Counted from the stretch's first letter, positions 7,161 through 18,119 are shown. The stretch: 64,000 nucleotides of DNA from a bacterium (GCA_017538365.1 JAFYIZ010000044.1:62001-126000), one strand, 5' to 3'. The notes: generated by a model not told the origin, from the letters alone. A program made the numbers and translations.

Positions 7161-10100
7161 ATGAGAAGATTTTTGGTTTTTCTGGCAATGCTGGGTTTGG
7201 TTTTCATGGTGAGCTGCGGTGACGGAAACGGAAACAGCAGCGGCAAGAAGCAGGGTGAGCTTTACGGCTCCTGCTATCCCAACAAAACCTGTAACGAGGG
7301 TTTGACCTGTGACGAGGAAAACAACGTCTGTCTGCCAGACGGCAATGATTCCGACGCAGATGATGATACCGACACATCAGATGTCGAAATATCGGATGAA
7401 GATTCGGACAATCCTCAAGAACCAGACGATGACGCTAAGGATCCTACAGACCCCAACGACTCTACTGATCCTACAGACACTGACGATGAAGACAAGGAAG
7501 AACCTGACGAAAGAGACGATACAGATACTGATATTCCGGTAACTCCTGATGAAGACAATCAGCAAGAACCGGAAGATCACGACACTCCCGAAACTCCGGA
7601 TGAAGACAACGAAACTCCCGTAAATCCCGAAGCGACTGAAAACCACAAGATTTCCGGTATATTCCAAGTCGGAACAGGCGTTTCAGGAATAGAGGCAGCT
7701 CTTTACGAATGCGGCGGCACCGAAAAAATCGCAGCGGCGAACACCGATGCAAAAGGAAAGTTCTCTTTCAATGCCGATATAACGGCGGCAAAGACATACT
7801 GTGTTAAAGCCGGCGATTTCGCAAGCTGCTTCAAGGGCTTAAGCGACCACACGGCGAACATCTCTGAAATCACGACTGCGGCCTATCTTCTCGACAAGAC
7901 CTGTGCCGATATGCGTAAGAGCGAAACCAAAATAAGAACTTATGCAAAACTGGGAACCGGCGAATGGCTGGGCGAGCTTGACTATTCCAAACTGTCAGGC
8001 ATTTCTGAAGGACTCAAACTTCTCTCCAACTACCTCAAAACGACAAACAACAAAACCATTTCCGAAAAGATCGCCGAAGACGCGAAGAAAGAGACTCCGG
8101 CATTCGGAAAATTCTTCAACGGCTTCAGAATTTCGGCAAACAAAACCGAAACAGTAATCGGAGAAAGTGCAGACAACAGCACAACTTTCAGCGTTGATGG
8201 CGGCAGTACGAAAATCGCATCCGGCTTCAAAATCAAATGGACGATGAAGAATAAAACAGCAGAAGCCGCGACATACAAATTCACGACTTCGACTCCCGGC
8301 GAATACGTTGCACGTGCCCAGCTCGTTTCCGGAAGCAGCACCGTTTCCGACGGTTCGGCAAGCGTTCTCTACCTCCAGAAAAAGAAAAGCGGTGCGATTT
8401 ATCTGAACGGAAAATCGAAAAACATCTCACACTATATCGATAACGGCATCTACGTCGTTATTCCCAAGAACACCGTTGTCAAAAAGAACGGGGAACCTGT
8501 AACCAAAATAACATACGACATTCTTTCTGCCGGCGGCAATCAGGTTTCGCGTCTTAAATTCTACCCTGAAGGCGCTGTTTTCGAGGGCGATTCGATGTAC
8601 TTCGTCTACGAACTCGGCACGGTTTACGGCGGCGATCCCATCATGCTCTCGGCAAAGAGAACGAATGCTGACGGTTCAGTCGATGTTCTCAATTCGGCTG
8701 CCGGAGACCCGATTATGATGGCTGCTGCAGGTGATCCCATCATGACGACAGCGGCAGGTGACCCCATCATGCAGGCGGCAGCAGGCGATCCTATCATGAC
8801 TAATGCTGCCGGAGACCCGATCATGACAGCTGCTGCGGGTGATCCTATCATGACAAGCGCTGCGGGTGACCCGATAATGACTTCGGCTGCAGGAGATCCG
8901 ATAATGAATGCAGCTGCCGGAGACCCGATTATGACCTCGGCTGCGGGCGACCCGATCATGGCGGCTGCTGCAGGCGACCCGATAATGATGGGAACGAGCT
9001 CGAGCACAATGATTTCGCAGACGAACCACTATTCGATTTTCACAGTTGAAGCAGCAAATCTTCCGGTTTCTGTCGACGCACTTCTCGACAGATGGTGCGA
9101 CGGCTCCTTCTACCGCAACTATTCTCCGGTTGCATTCATCGAAGCAGGTTTCCAAAAGTACAAACCCGAATCTTCGCTACTTCCATATCTGACGTGTGAT
9201 GAAAACAGAAAGTTCGGTGACCTCGGCAACGACCTTTACGAGCTTATCAACAAACAGGTAGGCTATCAGCGCAACCTCAACCTGATCGAAAATATTTTCT
9301 ACATTTCCGAGTTCTACAACCGCATGAATACAAGAAAGGCAAACGGCGAAGTTGCAGCTGTTAAAAACGGTCTTGAACTCAGAAGCGCAATCGCAGCACT
9401 TTACACGGCAACGACTGCATACAACAGAAGCTCCACCCTTGCCGACCTGTTCGATTCTTCGATGATTCCTCTTACTTACAGCGGCGCAACTCCCGCCGAC
9501 TATACGGCAAAAGCGAAAAGCGCGATCACCGGAAACTCCGGTTCAGGCGATACATACACCGCAACAAAGAAAGAGATGATGATTTTCGCGAACTACATCA
9601 CGACATCATCCAAAGGCCCCAATTTCCAGAATGTCGAATCGGTTCTCACGCCTGATCAGCTCGTCTGTGCATGGTTTGACAGCAATACCGAGCCGCAGAA
9701 CTGCAACAAAATCTACACACTCAACGATGCTGGACACGTCGCACTCGGCGGCACCGAATTAAGCGCAGCGGAAGTAAACGCTATCTTCTCCGGACACTTC
9801 ATGCCGATGAACAGCAGACTGAGTGATGAAGAAAAACTCGATCTTTTCAGAACTTTCTACCTTGCACTTAAATATGCGGGAACGATTTTCTACGGCGGAA
9901 GCGACATCGACGAGCTCAACGACGCTCTGCTTAAAACGGCATACCTCGTTTTCGACGGGATCGATGACAACGCGAAAGCGGTCAGCATAACCGATACTTT
10001 CGATGCATCGGCTCACACCGTTTCCGTTCTTGAAGGTGCTGAAATGGCGACAGTTCCGTATCTTACCAAACTGAGTACGCTCACAGACAGAATCTCGCTC

Positions 10101-13100
10101 AAAGTAGCAGCTGCAAGCGCAGAGATCGAGAAAGTCCTCATCAGCATCGAAGGAAATGAATTCGAGAAAGTACAGGAAAATACGCGCACTTACTACAAAC
10201 CTGCAGGCTCACTCAAAGAAAAGTCGATAGTCCTCACTCCCGGAACGCTTGCACAGGGCGAAAAGGCTCTCAAGGATCTGCTCGGTTCTGAAAATGTCGA
10301 CGAACTCGGCAATATCACGGGCAAGATGACGATAGTCGTCAACTCGAAGATTTCAGGCAAAACCTATTCGACGCAGAAAACCTACGAATTTTTCGTAAAC
10401 GGCGAAAGTGACGGCGTAAATTCGAAGGAAGTTCCGGCAAATATCCAGATCCGCGTCAACGATTCAAACGGCAATGCGATTCCCGACAACGCAAATCCGA
10501 CGATAATCCTCAATCCGGGCAACAAGGTATATTATGCCGAAAACGGAATAGTCAGCATTGAAAACCTCACTCCTGCTGCATACACGGTTGACGCATTTGC
10601 AGACGGATACTATGCAAAGAATGTCAGCGTAAACGTTCCATCGGGAGCTGTGTTCGATGTTGAAATCAGGCTTGACGAAGAGGATACGACTTCGGCTGAT
10701 GCAAATCTCGAACTCTCGGTAAAAATCGACACCATAAAGCATCCGTCGAAAGTCTACATACAGATTTACAACGACGACATGGATCTCGTTGCGAACGAGA
10801 CTGCAAAATTCAACGGCGAAGGCAGGTACGAAACAATTAATATACCGATGGGTTCAGGAAGATACACTCTCCTTGCTGTCGGCGAAGACATGTACAACTA
10901 CCTTGAAGCGATAACGCTTTACGAAGGAAACAACTCAAAGGAAATCACGGTCATTGCAAAGAACGCATGCGGAAACGGCATCGTCGATTCTGCCGAAGAG
11001 TGCGAACCTTCACAAAGTGCACCTGTTCTCTGCGGCACGATCTATCCTGCCGCTCCGAATCCTGACAAACATGCGGTCTGCGATCCTCTGACCTGTACGT
11101 TCGACAAGACAGAGTGCGGCAAAGCGGCTCTCTGCGGTGACGGAATAATCGACAGCCCTGCCGAGCACTGCGACGGCGGTTCAAAGGCTTGTGCAGAAAT
11201 CGCAGGTTTCGGCAATTCAACCGGTTCCGCACCGTGCGCTGACGACTGCTCCAGTTACATCACCGCAAACAACTGCTCGCAAACGACAGGAAGCTGCGGC
11301 AACCTCAAGGAAAACGCAGTCTGGAACGACGGAAACGGCACATTCAGCCAAACATATAACGGCGAAGACTGGATACCTGCAACAAAAGCTGCAACTTTCG
11401 GACTTACCAAAGAAGAATGTGTCTTCTCCTGCAAAAAAGGTTACAAATGGAACGGCTCTGCCTGCATCCCGAGTCCGCTTTCACTCGCACTTATCTGCAC
11501 CGGCGAAACCGACTGCTTTAATGATACAAATAAAACTGAGGAATGCCCGGCTTACGGTGCGGTTTTCTTCGGTCAGGATGCACAGTATGCCAATACCCGA
11601 TTCTGCACGCATCACGATTTAACGGAAGCAGAAAACGGCATTTTCAAAGACGCTTACACCCACTATGAGTGGCAGGCTGCTTCAAACGAAGCAATGAACT
11701 GGAGTGATGCACAAGACTACTGCTCGCATCTCAACGATGAAGGCGGTTCCGAGGCACAGTGGAGAATACCGAGCCCGACTGAACTCATGACTATTCTTGA
11801 CAACAGCACGGCGAGCCTTGCTCTCGGAGAGATGTTTACAGGAAAAGGCCTCACCTTCTGGGCAAAGGAAGACAATAGAAACGACGACAACGCATGGATG
11901 CTCGGAGAAAACGGAGAAATCACAAGCGTTGCAAAGACAGAGACAAACAGCGTTATCTGCGTAAAATACGACTTTGATGCTATGCAGAACCGCTTCACAG
12001 CTACGGATGAGACAGTAAAAGATAATGACAGCGGCCTTATGTGGCAGAAACAGCCTGTTGCATCGGTAACGTGGGAAAAGGCTCTTTCATACTGCGAAGA
12101 AGTTTCGACAGCAGACAAGTTTGACTGGAGACTTCCGAACAGAAACGAACTTGCATCGCTCATCAACTATGAAAAGGAAAACGGCGTAGTCAGCGACTTC
12201 CCCGGAATCGCGGCAAAAGGCTTCTGGACTTCGACAAGCTCACTCACCGGAAATGAGGCGTGGACAGTCGATTTTGCAGACGGAAAAATTGAAGCAACTG
12301 AAAAGAAAGACGCCAGATACATAATCTGTGTAAGAAACGACGAGCCATGCTTCGGTGACGAATGTCCGAACGCATGCGGCTTCAATGCATGCAAAGGCAT
12401 GGCAAACTCGACAGGGCTCTGCACCGCTAATGACTACAGCTTCACCTGCGGCTGCAAATCGGGCTTCAACTGGAATCACGGCAAGTGCCTCCTTGCAACA
12501 ACGCGTTACACCGCCTGCACCGGACTTCCTGAAAACGGAGTCTGGAACAGTGTATTCGGCATCAGCCAGAGCCTCGACGGTGAGAACTGGTATCCGAGCG
12601 AAGTCGGCACTTTCAACAAAACACCGAGTTCTACGGAATGCAGATTTATCTGCGCAACGAACTACACATGGGATGCGGAAAATAACAAGTGCCAGCCTAA
12701 ATCTACAGTAACGCAGTGCTCCGAAAAGAAACCGAATTCTGAATGGAACAGCGTTTCAAGGATTTCGCAGACATGGGACGGAGAAAAATGGGTTCCCTCT
12801 GCAACATCTGTTTATAACATGACAGAGAGCGAAACTGAATGCCGTTTCAAATGCAAAGAGCACTACAACTGGAATGACGCGGACATGCTCTGCGATCCCG
12901 AGACTCAGCCTGCAACCTGCATCGGTCTTCCTGCAAACGCACACTGGTGGAACGATCCGGCAACGATCACCCAGACATGGACAAACGGCGGCTGGGCACC
13001 GACTGCAACGGGCGCTCACAACACCGACGCTGAAGAGAACAGATGCTTCTTCACCTGTGATGAAAACTACGACTGGAACGACACTTCCTGCGTTGCAGAG

Positions 13101-16100
13101 ACAAGAGAAACACCCTGTGTCACCACGACCGACAACTCCGAATGGACGGGAGGATTCTCAAGCATCAAGCAGACATGGAACGGCTCTGAGTGGTATCCGA
13201 GTGAAATCGGAACATACAACACCGAGGCAAATTCAAGTTACTGCCGCTTCAAATGCAAAGAAAACTACAACTGGAACGGCTCAACATGCGTTGCAGCGAC
13301 ACGGCTCGCAAGCTGCACAGGAAATCCGGCGAATTCCCAGTGGAACACCGTTTCCAGTATAATGCAGACATATATGGAAATCGGAGAAAATACTTATGGC
13401 TGGTCGCCGTCGAATATCGGTTCTTACGGTGCGGCAACGACCACGGAATGTCACTTCACATGCAAGGAAAACTACGAATGGATAAATAACGAGTGTGTCG
13501 GCAGAAAACAGATCGTTGAGTGCACCGGACTTCCCGCAAATGCTCAGTGGAAGGAAGAACACTCCACGGTAGAACAGCAGTGGAACGGTACTCAGGGATG
13601 GCTGCCGTCCGCAGTCGGACAGCACAACGTTGTTACGGGATGCAGTTTTGAGTGTGAGACGGAACATTATACATGGGATTCTGCAACATCGACATGTATC
13701 GGCAAAACAAGAAATAATCAGGACTGCATCAACAAACCTGATTCTGCAGTCTGGAATACAGTTTCCAAAATCAACCAGACTTGGAACGGCAAAGCTTGGC
13801 TTCCTGATTTGAATGCGACATACAACGAAAACTCTGCAATTGACGAATGCCGCTTCAAATGTCCTGTCAACTACACATGGAACGGTTCTACCTGCGAACC
13901 GAGAACCCAGATCGTAAGCTGCGGAACACTTCCTGCGAACGCTGCATGGAACACGGTTTCACAGATCAAGCAGACATGGAACGGTTCGACCGAAAAGTGG
14001 GAACCCGCCGTAAATCTCGAACACAACGACACTTCAAGCGAAACTGAATGCCGCTACACCTGCAAGACCAACTACGAACCTGCTTATGCAAACGCAAACG
14101 ATCAGCAGCCCTCATGTCAGGCTAAGAAGCAGACTGTTGCCTGCCAGGGACTTCCGGCAAATGCTCAGTGGTTCTACGAAACTATTGAACAAGAATGGAA
14201 CGGCACGACCTGGGCTCCGACAAATATCGGAATCCACAGCTCTGATGCCAACCAGAGTGAATGCCGTTTCCGCTGCATCGAGGAAAACGACCAGTATGTC
14301 TGGAACAACAACACCAAAACATGCGATGCAAGAACAAAAGAAAATCAACCCTGCACAGGCAAGGATATCCACTCTCACTGGACCAACCCGACCGGAACCA
14401 TTCCTCAGACATGGACCGGAACTGACTGGTTCCCGTCAACGACAGGCAGCTACAACGAATCGTCAGACGAAACTCAGTGCTACTTTGTATGCGACACAAA
14501 CTATCAGTGGGATTGGGTCGAAAAGAAATGCGTCGGCGCGGAAAAGACGTCACCTTGCGGAGCTTTGCCTGATCATGCTCAGTGGAACACCGCTTCAAGC
14601 ATAATCCAGCATTGGGCTGAAGGTGCTTGTGACGGTATTGACTGCTTCGTTCCAGATCTCACTCCGAAATACAGCACGGAAGCAACGACAGCTGAATGCC
14701 GCTACAAATGCGAGGAAAACTACGAACCTTCGGGTGACGGTGATTACAAATCATGCGTTCCTGCGACAAGAATCAGAAACTGTGAAGAAGGCAAACCGGC
14801 TAATACAGTTTGGAACACATCGCTTGCAGACGGTCAGATCAGGCAGACTTGGAACGGCTCTGACTGGGAACCTGATCTTACCGGAGTATTCGGCGGACAG
14901 GATGCTCCTGCCTCCAACAGCTGTATCTACAAGTGCGCCGAACACTACGATCCGGATGAAACAAATTCCTGCATGCCGCATAAGGAACAGGCTCAGTGTG
15001 ACGATGAATCGCTTCCTGAAAACGCAGTATGGGCAGGCGGTTTCAAGAATATCATGCAGACTTGGGCAGGCGGAAATTTAGGAATGCAGCCGCCTCTAAC
15101 AGGAACATTCAGCACAGAGGCCGATTCAAATTACTGCCGCTTCCAGTGTAAGGAAAACTACACTTGGACAGGTGTTGAAGGCGATCTGAAAGACGCAGGA
15201 GAGTGTATAGCCGACACAAGAGTGGTAGACTGCGACCAAAGACCGGCTCATTCGATTTGGTATCAGGTCCACTTCATAACACAAACCTGGAACGGATCAG
15301 AATGGCTTCCAAAAACTGAACCTGAATACAGTGTGATACCGAGTGATAACGAATGCAGATACTCCTGTGAAGAAGGCTACTATCCGATTAACGGTCTATG
15401 CACCAATAATCCTGCCGAGATAAAGCCAAATCTGTGCTTAGATGTTGACCATAGCACCTGGGGCGTCTATCTGGCTTATAATCAACTTTTCCCATACGAA
15501 TGCAGCTGCGAAAGCGGTTATTACTGGTGGGGCAAGACCGGCTGCCGTCAGGAAAAAGCGGCATTCGGCAATATATGCACCGATTCTGACAAGTGTCACA
15601 GCAGACAGGGAATTATAGAATGCGTTCCTGAAGGAAATACTTACTACGGTCAGGATGCTCAGTTCGCGGAAGCGGGTTTCTGCAGTCCCAAGAACTTACA
15701 CAAAGGCGGAAGCAGCGAACCGGTTGTAGAGGATAAGAATACAGGACTTCTGTGGCAGGGAAAATTAATTCATCCAGAAAGTAGCCCAACATGGAGCCAA
15801 GCTCAATCTTACTGTTCGAGCTTGAACACGGATGGATACGGTCCTGCATGGTCAAATGGAACAGGAACAAGCTGGAGGCTTCCTACGATCAAAGAATTGC
15901 AGACTATTGTCGATTATGGAAAACAACCTGCTCTCAATAGCGTTTTCCAAATAGAAGACCCCAACGTCTCGTACTATATATGGTCAAGCACTGCATATAA
16001 CGACAGCTTTTATTATGCAGTCTCCCATCAGGGACTTACAACTGGGCGCGCTGCAACTGAAAAGTACAATAATCGGACTCTTTGTGTAAAAGAGTACAAT

Positions 16101-17744
16101 CCTGAGCTTATTCTGCCTGAAAACGCAACATTTGATCCGGCAAATGAACCAGTGAATAGTGACGTCGTCAGAGATACTTCGGCAAACCTTTACTGGCAGA
16201 CCAACACGTTCTCAAGCTTAGGATGGGATCAAGCTCTCAGATACTGCGAGAATTCAACAGAAGGCGGATACACAGACTGGAGACTCCCGAACATAAACGA
16301 ACTTCTCTCGCTTATAAATTATAGTAAAACTTCTGCTCCACGTTCTGATTTTCCAGGTATAAACAGCGGCAAATACTGGACATCTACACCATATTCCCAA
16401 TCTAATGACAATGCTTTTTATGTCAACTTCGCAACCGGAGAAGTTCAGTATACAGGCAACTTATTACTGAATGCCCGCTGTGTCCGCTCCGATTTGTGCG
16501 GTGAAGGAAAATTCCTGTCAGGTAAAAACTGTGTCGAAAATCCATGTACATCAAATTCATGTTCTTCGGTTGCTTATTCAGACGGAGTATGCATACCGCT
16601 TACGGAAAGCAAATATTCATGCGGCTGTGCTGACGGATACGCTTGGGAAAGCTCGACTTCAAGCTGCATAGCTGATCAGTGCATCACCACCGACAATGAG
16701 TGCACTTCTATGGAAGGCTCCAACGGAATATGCACGCATTATGACGGAAAAATCAAATGCGGCTGCACGGAAGAATACTTCTGGAACGGTTCAAGATGCA
16801 TGAAAAAGAGTGCTCTCGGAAACGTCTGCACAGGACAGATGCTATGCTACGACGCAACGACACCCGACGATGAAATTGTACCCTGCCCTAAAGAAGGTGA
16901 AGATTTCTATGGTCAGGATTGTCAGTATGCCTCAAAAGGAACCTGCGCTCCGCAGCAACCCATAATCCAGACCTCATTAACCGGAGAAAAAGTTATAAAA
17001 TACAAAAATACCGGACTTATGTGGCAGAAGACTACGTCGGACGAAGCTTTGGATTGGTATCATGCAATAACATACTGTGCAGATCTTGAGTATGCAGGAT
17101 ATGATGATTGGAGACTGCCGACACTTAAAGAACTTGAAAGCATCACGAACCTATCTTATGACTTTATCTTTTTAGACCTTGATATTTTCGATGCTGATGG
17201 TTCTTTGATTTCCTGGACATCGAGTCAGCTGGCTTCAGATCACACTAGAGCATGGAGCATAACTTATAAGTATACGAATACTGGTATCTGGAGCGGTGAT
17301 CTAAAATCAACGGCTCTACCTACTGTCCGCTGCGTCAGAGGGGACTATCCGTCTGAAAATTCATCTTTCACTGTTTCGACTAAAAACGGACAAGATATCG
17401 TTACGGATAATGAAACAGGGCACATCTGGCAGGGCAGCTATTCCGATCCTCTAACATGGAAAGAAGCTCTTGCATACTGCGAAAATTCTGAGTATGCAGG
17501 ATACACAGACTGGAGAATGCCGAACATGAATGAACTTATCTCCATTTTCAATTTCGACAAATACTACAACACCAATGCAACAGATTTCCCGAAATCGTTA
17601 CCAGATGGTTTATGGACGTCTTCTTCATTCGCAAGTATCCAATATGGAACTGCCCAAAACAGGGCACTGTCGATAACTACCCATACCGGTTCGTCTTATA
17701 TTGTGAATAAAACTTCCCAAAAGAATGTTCTCTGCGTCCGTTAG
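7161..17744 (+). CDS. Giant modular surface lipoprotein with DUF1566 (Lcl-type) modules
   Basis: 3527 aa. A signal peptide with lipobox VSC is followed by a short cysteine patch and an Asp/Glu/Thr/Pro linker to about residue 155. Next come a carboxypeptidase-regulatory-like beta domain (about 160-245), an 11-unit AAGDPIMxx array (513-611), a long globular part, CGNG/CGDG..E.CD modules (about 1270-1380), and 15 cysteine-rich repeats (1379-2747) interrupted after the first by a pair of DUF1566 modules. Two further DUF1566 pairs and EGF-like cysteine segments complete the C-terminus, which ends in the family's usual CVR. DUF1566 modules are marked by W.(E/D)A..YC, DWR(L/M)P...EL and FWTS-type motifs. 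GGAGG precedes the ATG. Likely anchored in the outer membrane and exposed; its function is unknown. Confidence 0.85.
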   Translation: MRRFLVFLAMLGLVFMVSCGDGNGNSSGKKQGELYGSCYPNKTCNEGLTCDEENNVCLPDGNDSDADDDTDTSDVEISDEDSDNPQEPDDDAKDPTDPNDSTDPTDTDDEDKEEPDERDDTDTDIPVTPDEDNQQEPEDHDTPETPDEDNETPVNPEATENHKISGIFQVGTGVSGIEAALYECGGTEKIAAANTDAKGKFSFNADITAAKTYCVKAGDFASCFKGLSDHTANISEITTAAYLLDKTCADMRKSETKIRTYAKLGTGEWLGELDYSKLSGISEGLKLLSNYLKTTNNKTISEKIAEDAKKETPAFGKFFNGFRISANKTETVIGESADNSTTFSVDGGSTKIASGFKIKWTMKNKTAEAATYKFTTSTPGEYVARAQLVSGSSTVSDGSASVLYLQKKKSGAIYLNGKSKNISHYIDNGIYVVIPKNTVVKKNGEPVTKITYDILSAGGNQVSRLKFYPEGAVFEGDSMYFVYELGTVYGGDPIMLSAKRTNADGSVDVLNSAAGDPIMMAAAGDPIMTTAAGDPIMQAAAGDPIMTNAAGDPIMTAAAGDPIMTSAAGDPIMTSAAGDPIMNAAAGDPIMTSAAGDPIMAAAAGDPIMMGTSSSTMISQTNHYSIFTVEAANLPVSVDALLDRWCDGSFYRNYSPVAFIEAGFQKYKPESSLLPYLTCDENRKFGDLGNDLYELINKQVGYQRNLNLIENIFYISEFYNRMNTRKANGEVAAVKNGLELRSAIAALYTATTAYNRSSTLADLFDSSMIPLTYSGATPADYTAKAKSAITGNSGSGDTYTATKKEMMIFANYITTSSKGPNFQNVESVLTPDQLVCAWFDSNTEPQNCNKIYTLNDAGHVALGGTELSAAEVNAIFSGHFMPMNSRLSDEEKLDLFRTFYLALKYAGTIFYGGSDIDELNDALLKTAYLVFDGIDDNAKAVSITDTFDASAHTVSVLEGAEMATVPYLTKLSTLTDRISLKVAAASAEIEKVLISIEGNEFEKVQENTRTYYKPAGSLKEKSIVLTPGTLAQGEKALKDLLGSENVDELGNITGKMTIVVNSKISGKTYSTQKTYEFFVNGESDGVNSKEVPANIQIRVNDSNGNAIPDNANPTIILNPGNKVYYAENGIVSIENLTPAAYTVDAFADGYYAKNVSVNVPSGAVFDVEIRLDEEDTTSADANLELSVKIDTIKHPSKVYIQIYNDDMDLVANETAKFNGEGRYETINIPMGSGRYTLLAVGEDMYNYLEAITLYEGNNSKEITVIAKNACGNGIVDSAEECEPSQSAPVLCGTIYPAAPNPDKHAVCDPLTCTFDKTECGKAALCGDGIIDSPAEHCDGGSKACAEIAGFGNSTGSAPCADDCSSYITANNCSQTTGSCGNLKENAVWNDGNGTFSQTYNGEDWIPATKAATFGLTKEECVFSCKKGYKWNGSACIPSPLSLALICTGETDCFNDTNKTEECPAYGAVFFGQDAQYANTRFCTHHDLTEAENGIFKDAYTHYEWQAASNEAMNWSDAQDYCSHLNDEGGSEAQWRIPSPTELMTILDNSTASLALGEMFTGKGLTFWAKEDNRNDDNAWMLGENGEITSVAKTETNSVICVKYDFDAMQNRFTATDETVKDNDSGLMWQKQPVASVTWEKALSYCEEVSTADKFDWRLPNRNELASLINYEKENGVVSDFPGIAAKGFWTSTSSLTGNEAWTVDFADGKIEATEKKDARYIICVRNDEPCFGDECPNACGFNACKGMANSTGLCTANDYSFTCGCKSGFNWNHGKCLLATTRYTACTGLPENGVWNSVFGISQSLDGENWYPSEVGTFNKTPSSTECRFICATNYTWDAENNKCQPKSTVTQCSEKKPNSEWNSVSRISQTWDGEKWVPSATSVYNMTESETECRFKCKEHYNWNDADMLCDPETQPATCIGLPANAHWWNDPATITQTWTNGGWAPTATGAHNTDAEENRCFFTCDENYDWNDTSCVAETRETPCVTTTDNSEWTGGFSSIKQTWNGSEWYPSEIGTYNTEANSSYCRFKCKENYNWNGSTCVAATRLASCTGNPANSQWNTVSSIMQTYMEIGENTYGWSPSNIGSYGAATTTECHFTCKENYEWINNECVGRKQIVECTGLPANAQWKEEHSTVEQQWNGTQGWLPSAVGQHNVVTGCSFECETEHYTWDSATSTCIGKTRNNQDCINKPDSAVWNTVSKINQTWNGKAWLPDLNATYNENSAIDECRFKCPVNYTWNGSTCEPRTQIVSCGTLPANAAWNTVSQIKQTWNGSTEKWEPAVNLEHNDTSSETECRYTCKTNYEPAYANANDQQPSCQAKKQTVACQGLPANAQWFYETIEQEWNGTTWAPTNIGIHSSDANQSECRFRCIEENDQYVWNNNTKTCDARTKENQPCTGKDIHSHWTNPTGTIPQTWTGTDWFPSTTGSYNESSDETQCYFVCDTNYQWDWVEKKCVGAEKTSPCGALPDHAQWNTASSIIQHWAEGACDGIDCFVPDLTPKYSTEATTAECRYKCEENYEPSGDGDYKSCVPATRIRNCEEGKPANTVWNTSLADGQIRQTWNGSDWEPDLTGVFGGQDAPASNSCIYKCAEHYDPDETNSCMPHKEQAQCDDESLPENAVWAGGFKNIMQTWAGGNLGMQPPLTGTFSTEADSNYCRFQCKENYTWTGVEGDLKDAGECIADTRVVDCDQRPAHSIWYQVHFITQTWNGSEWLPKTEPEYSVIPSDNECRYSCEEGYYPINGLCTNNPAEIKPNLCLDVDHSTWGVYLAYNQLFPYECSCESGYYWWGKTGCRQEKAAFGNICTDSDKCHSRQGIIECVPEGNTYYGQDAQFAEAGFCSPKNLHKGGSSEPVVEDKNTGLLWQGKLIHPESSPTWSQAQSYCSSLNTDGYGPAWSNGTGTSWRLPTIKELQTIVDYGKQPALNSVFQIEDPNVSYYIWSSTAYNDSFYYAVSHQGLTTGRAATEKYNNRTLCVKEYNPELILPENATFDPANEPVNSDVVRDTSANLYWQTNTFSSLGWDQALRYCENSTEGGYTDWRLPNINELLSLINYSKTSAPRSDFPGINSGKYWTSTPYSQSNDNAFYVNFATGEVQYTGNLLLNARCVRSDLCGEGKFLSGKNCVENPCTSNSCSSVAYSDGVCIPLTESKYSCGCADGYAWESSTSSCIADQCITTDNECTSMEGSNGICTHYDGKIKCGCTEEYFWNGSRCMKKSALGNVCTGQMLCYDATTPDDEIVPCPKEGEDFYGQDCQYASKGTCAPQQPIIQTSLTGEKVIKYKNTGLMWQKTTSDEALDWYHAITYCADLEYAGYDDWRLPTLKELESITNLSYDFIFLDLDIFDADGSLISWTSSQLASDHTRAWSITYKYTNTGIWSGDLKSTALPTVRCVRGDYPSENSSFTVSTKNGQDIVTDNETGHIWQGSYSDPLTWKEALAYCENSEYAGYTDWRMPNMNELISIFNFDKYYNTNATDFPKSLPDGLWTSSSFASIQYGTAQNRALSITTHTGSSYIVNKTSQKNVLCVR
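8697..8993 (+). repeat. AAGDPIMxx array, 11 units of 27 bp
   Basis: Eleven consecutive 9-residue units AAGDPIM plus two variable residues (MA, TT, QA, TN, TA, TS, TS, NA, TS, AA, MG), with a twelfth isolated GDPIM at about residue 490. The protein motif is invariant while the codons differ from unit to unit (for example GAC CCG ATT, GAT CCC ATC, GAT CCT ATC). That argues for selection on the peptide rather than recent slippage. Confidence 0.9.
11295..15401 (+). repeat. Cysteine-rich 60-75-residue repeats, 15 copies
   Basis: Each copy follows C...(L)PANA.W....(S)I.QTWNGS.W.P...G.(Y/F)N.....ECRF.C...Y.WN....C, with four conserved cysteines and several tryptophans. Copy 1 lies at 11295-11472. 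Copies 2-15 run without a break from 12513 to 15401, after a pair of DUF1566 modules. Copies are diverged at both DNA and protein level. I do not recognise a named family for the unit. Confidence 0.85.
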
Positions 17745-18119
17745 CATCGTTTTGAGGTAGACGCGCCGCGGTCCGCGTGCAGACCTTCCGGTTTTTACAG
17801 AAATCACTGAAAAATTTTTTCTTTGACCGCGATCCTGACCTCAACACTAACCCTTCAGTCGCTTCGCGCCAGCTTCCCTTGACCCCTCACTCGATGAAAA
17901 AGTGGCTGTTGCAAAATTTGCAACAACCACTCAGTATGGTGCAACAAAAAGGGGAAAACCATCAACGAAAAATAAATATTCATAATCATAATTTTTAACA
18001 TCAATCATTGAAATATTTCTTTACTTGCAAAATTTGTCAAATATAATCTAAAGCAAAAGTTTGCTCTTTAAAACTATATGCTTGTATTTGTCATAAAATT
18101 TAAGAGACTGGAGGTTAAA
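17745..18119. other. Non-coding gap with duplicated segments and a hairpin
   Basis: No gene is seen. The gap holds the first copies of two direct repeats (17731-17753 matching 19904-19926 exactly; 17797-17834 matching 18581-18618 at 34 of 38 positions). It also holds a 31-base near-perfect inverted repeat at 17901-17931 (arms AGTGGCTGTTGCAAA / TTTGCAACAACCACT, one mismatch) that lacks a T-run. The composition is mosaic and unlike the flanking genes. Confidence 0.6.
17901..17931. repeat. 31-base imperfect palindrome
   Basis: Fifteen-base arms with a single C/A mismatch and almost no loop. There is no poly-T on either side, so it is a poor terminator. It could be a cruciform, a mobile-element end or a protein-binding site. 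Confidence 0.6.

Noticed and set aside
8697-8993. Regular 27-bp repeats as a CRISPR-like array
   Set aside because: No spacers; the units are contiguous codons and vary at third positions.
8624-9155. Two repetitive minus-strand frames (IIGSPAA-type and His-rich) over the AAGDPIM array
   Set aside because: They are the antisense translation of the 27-bp repeat; the sense gene has the signal peptide, ribosome site and known domains.
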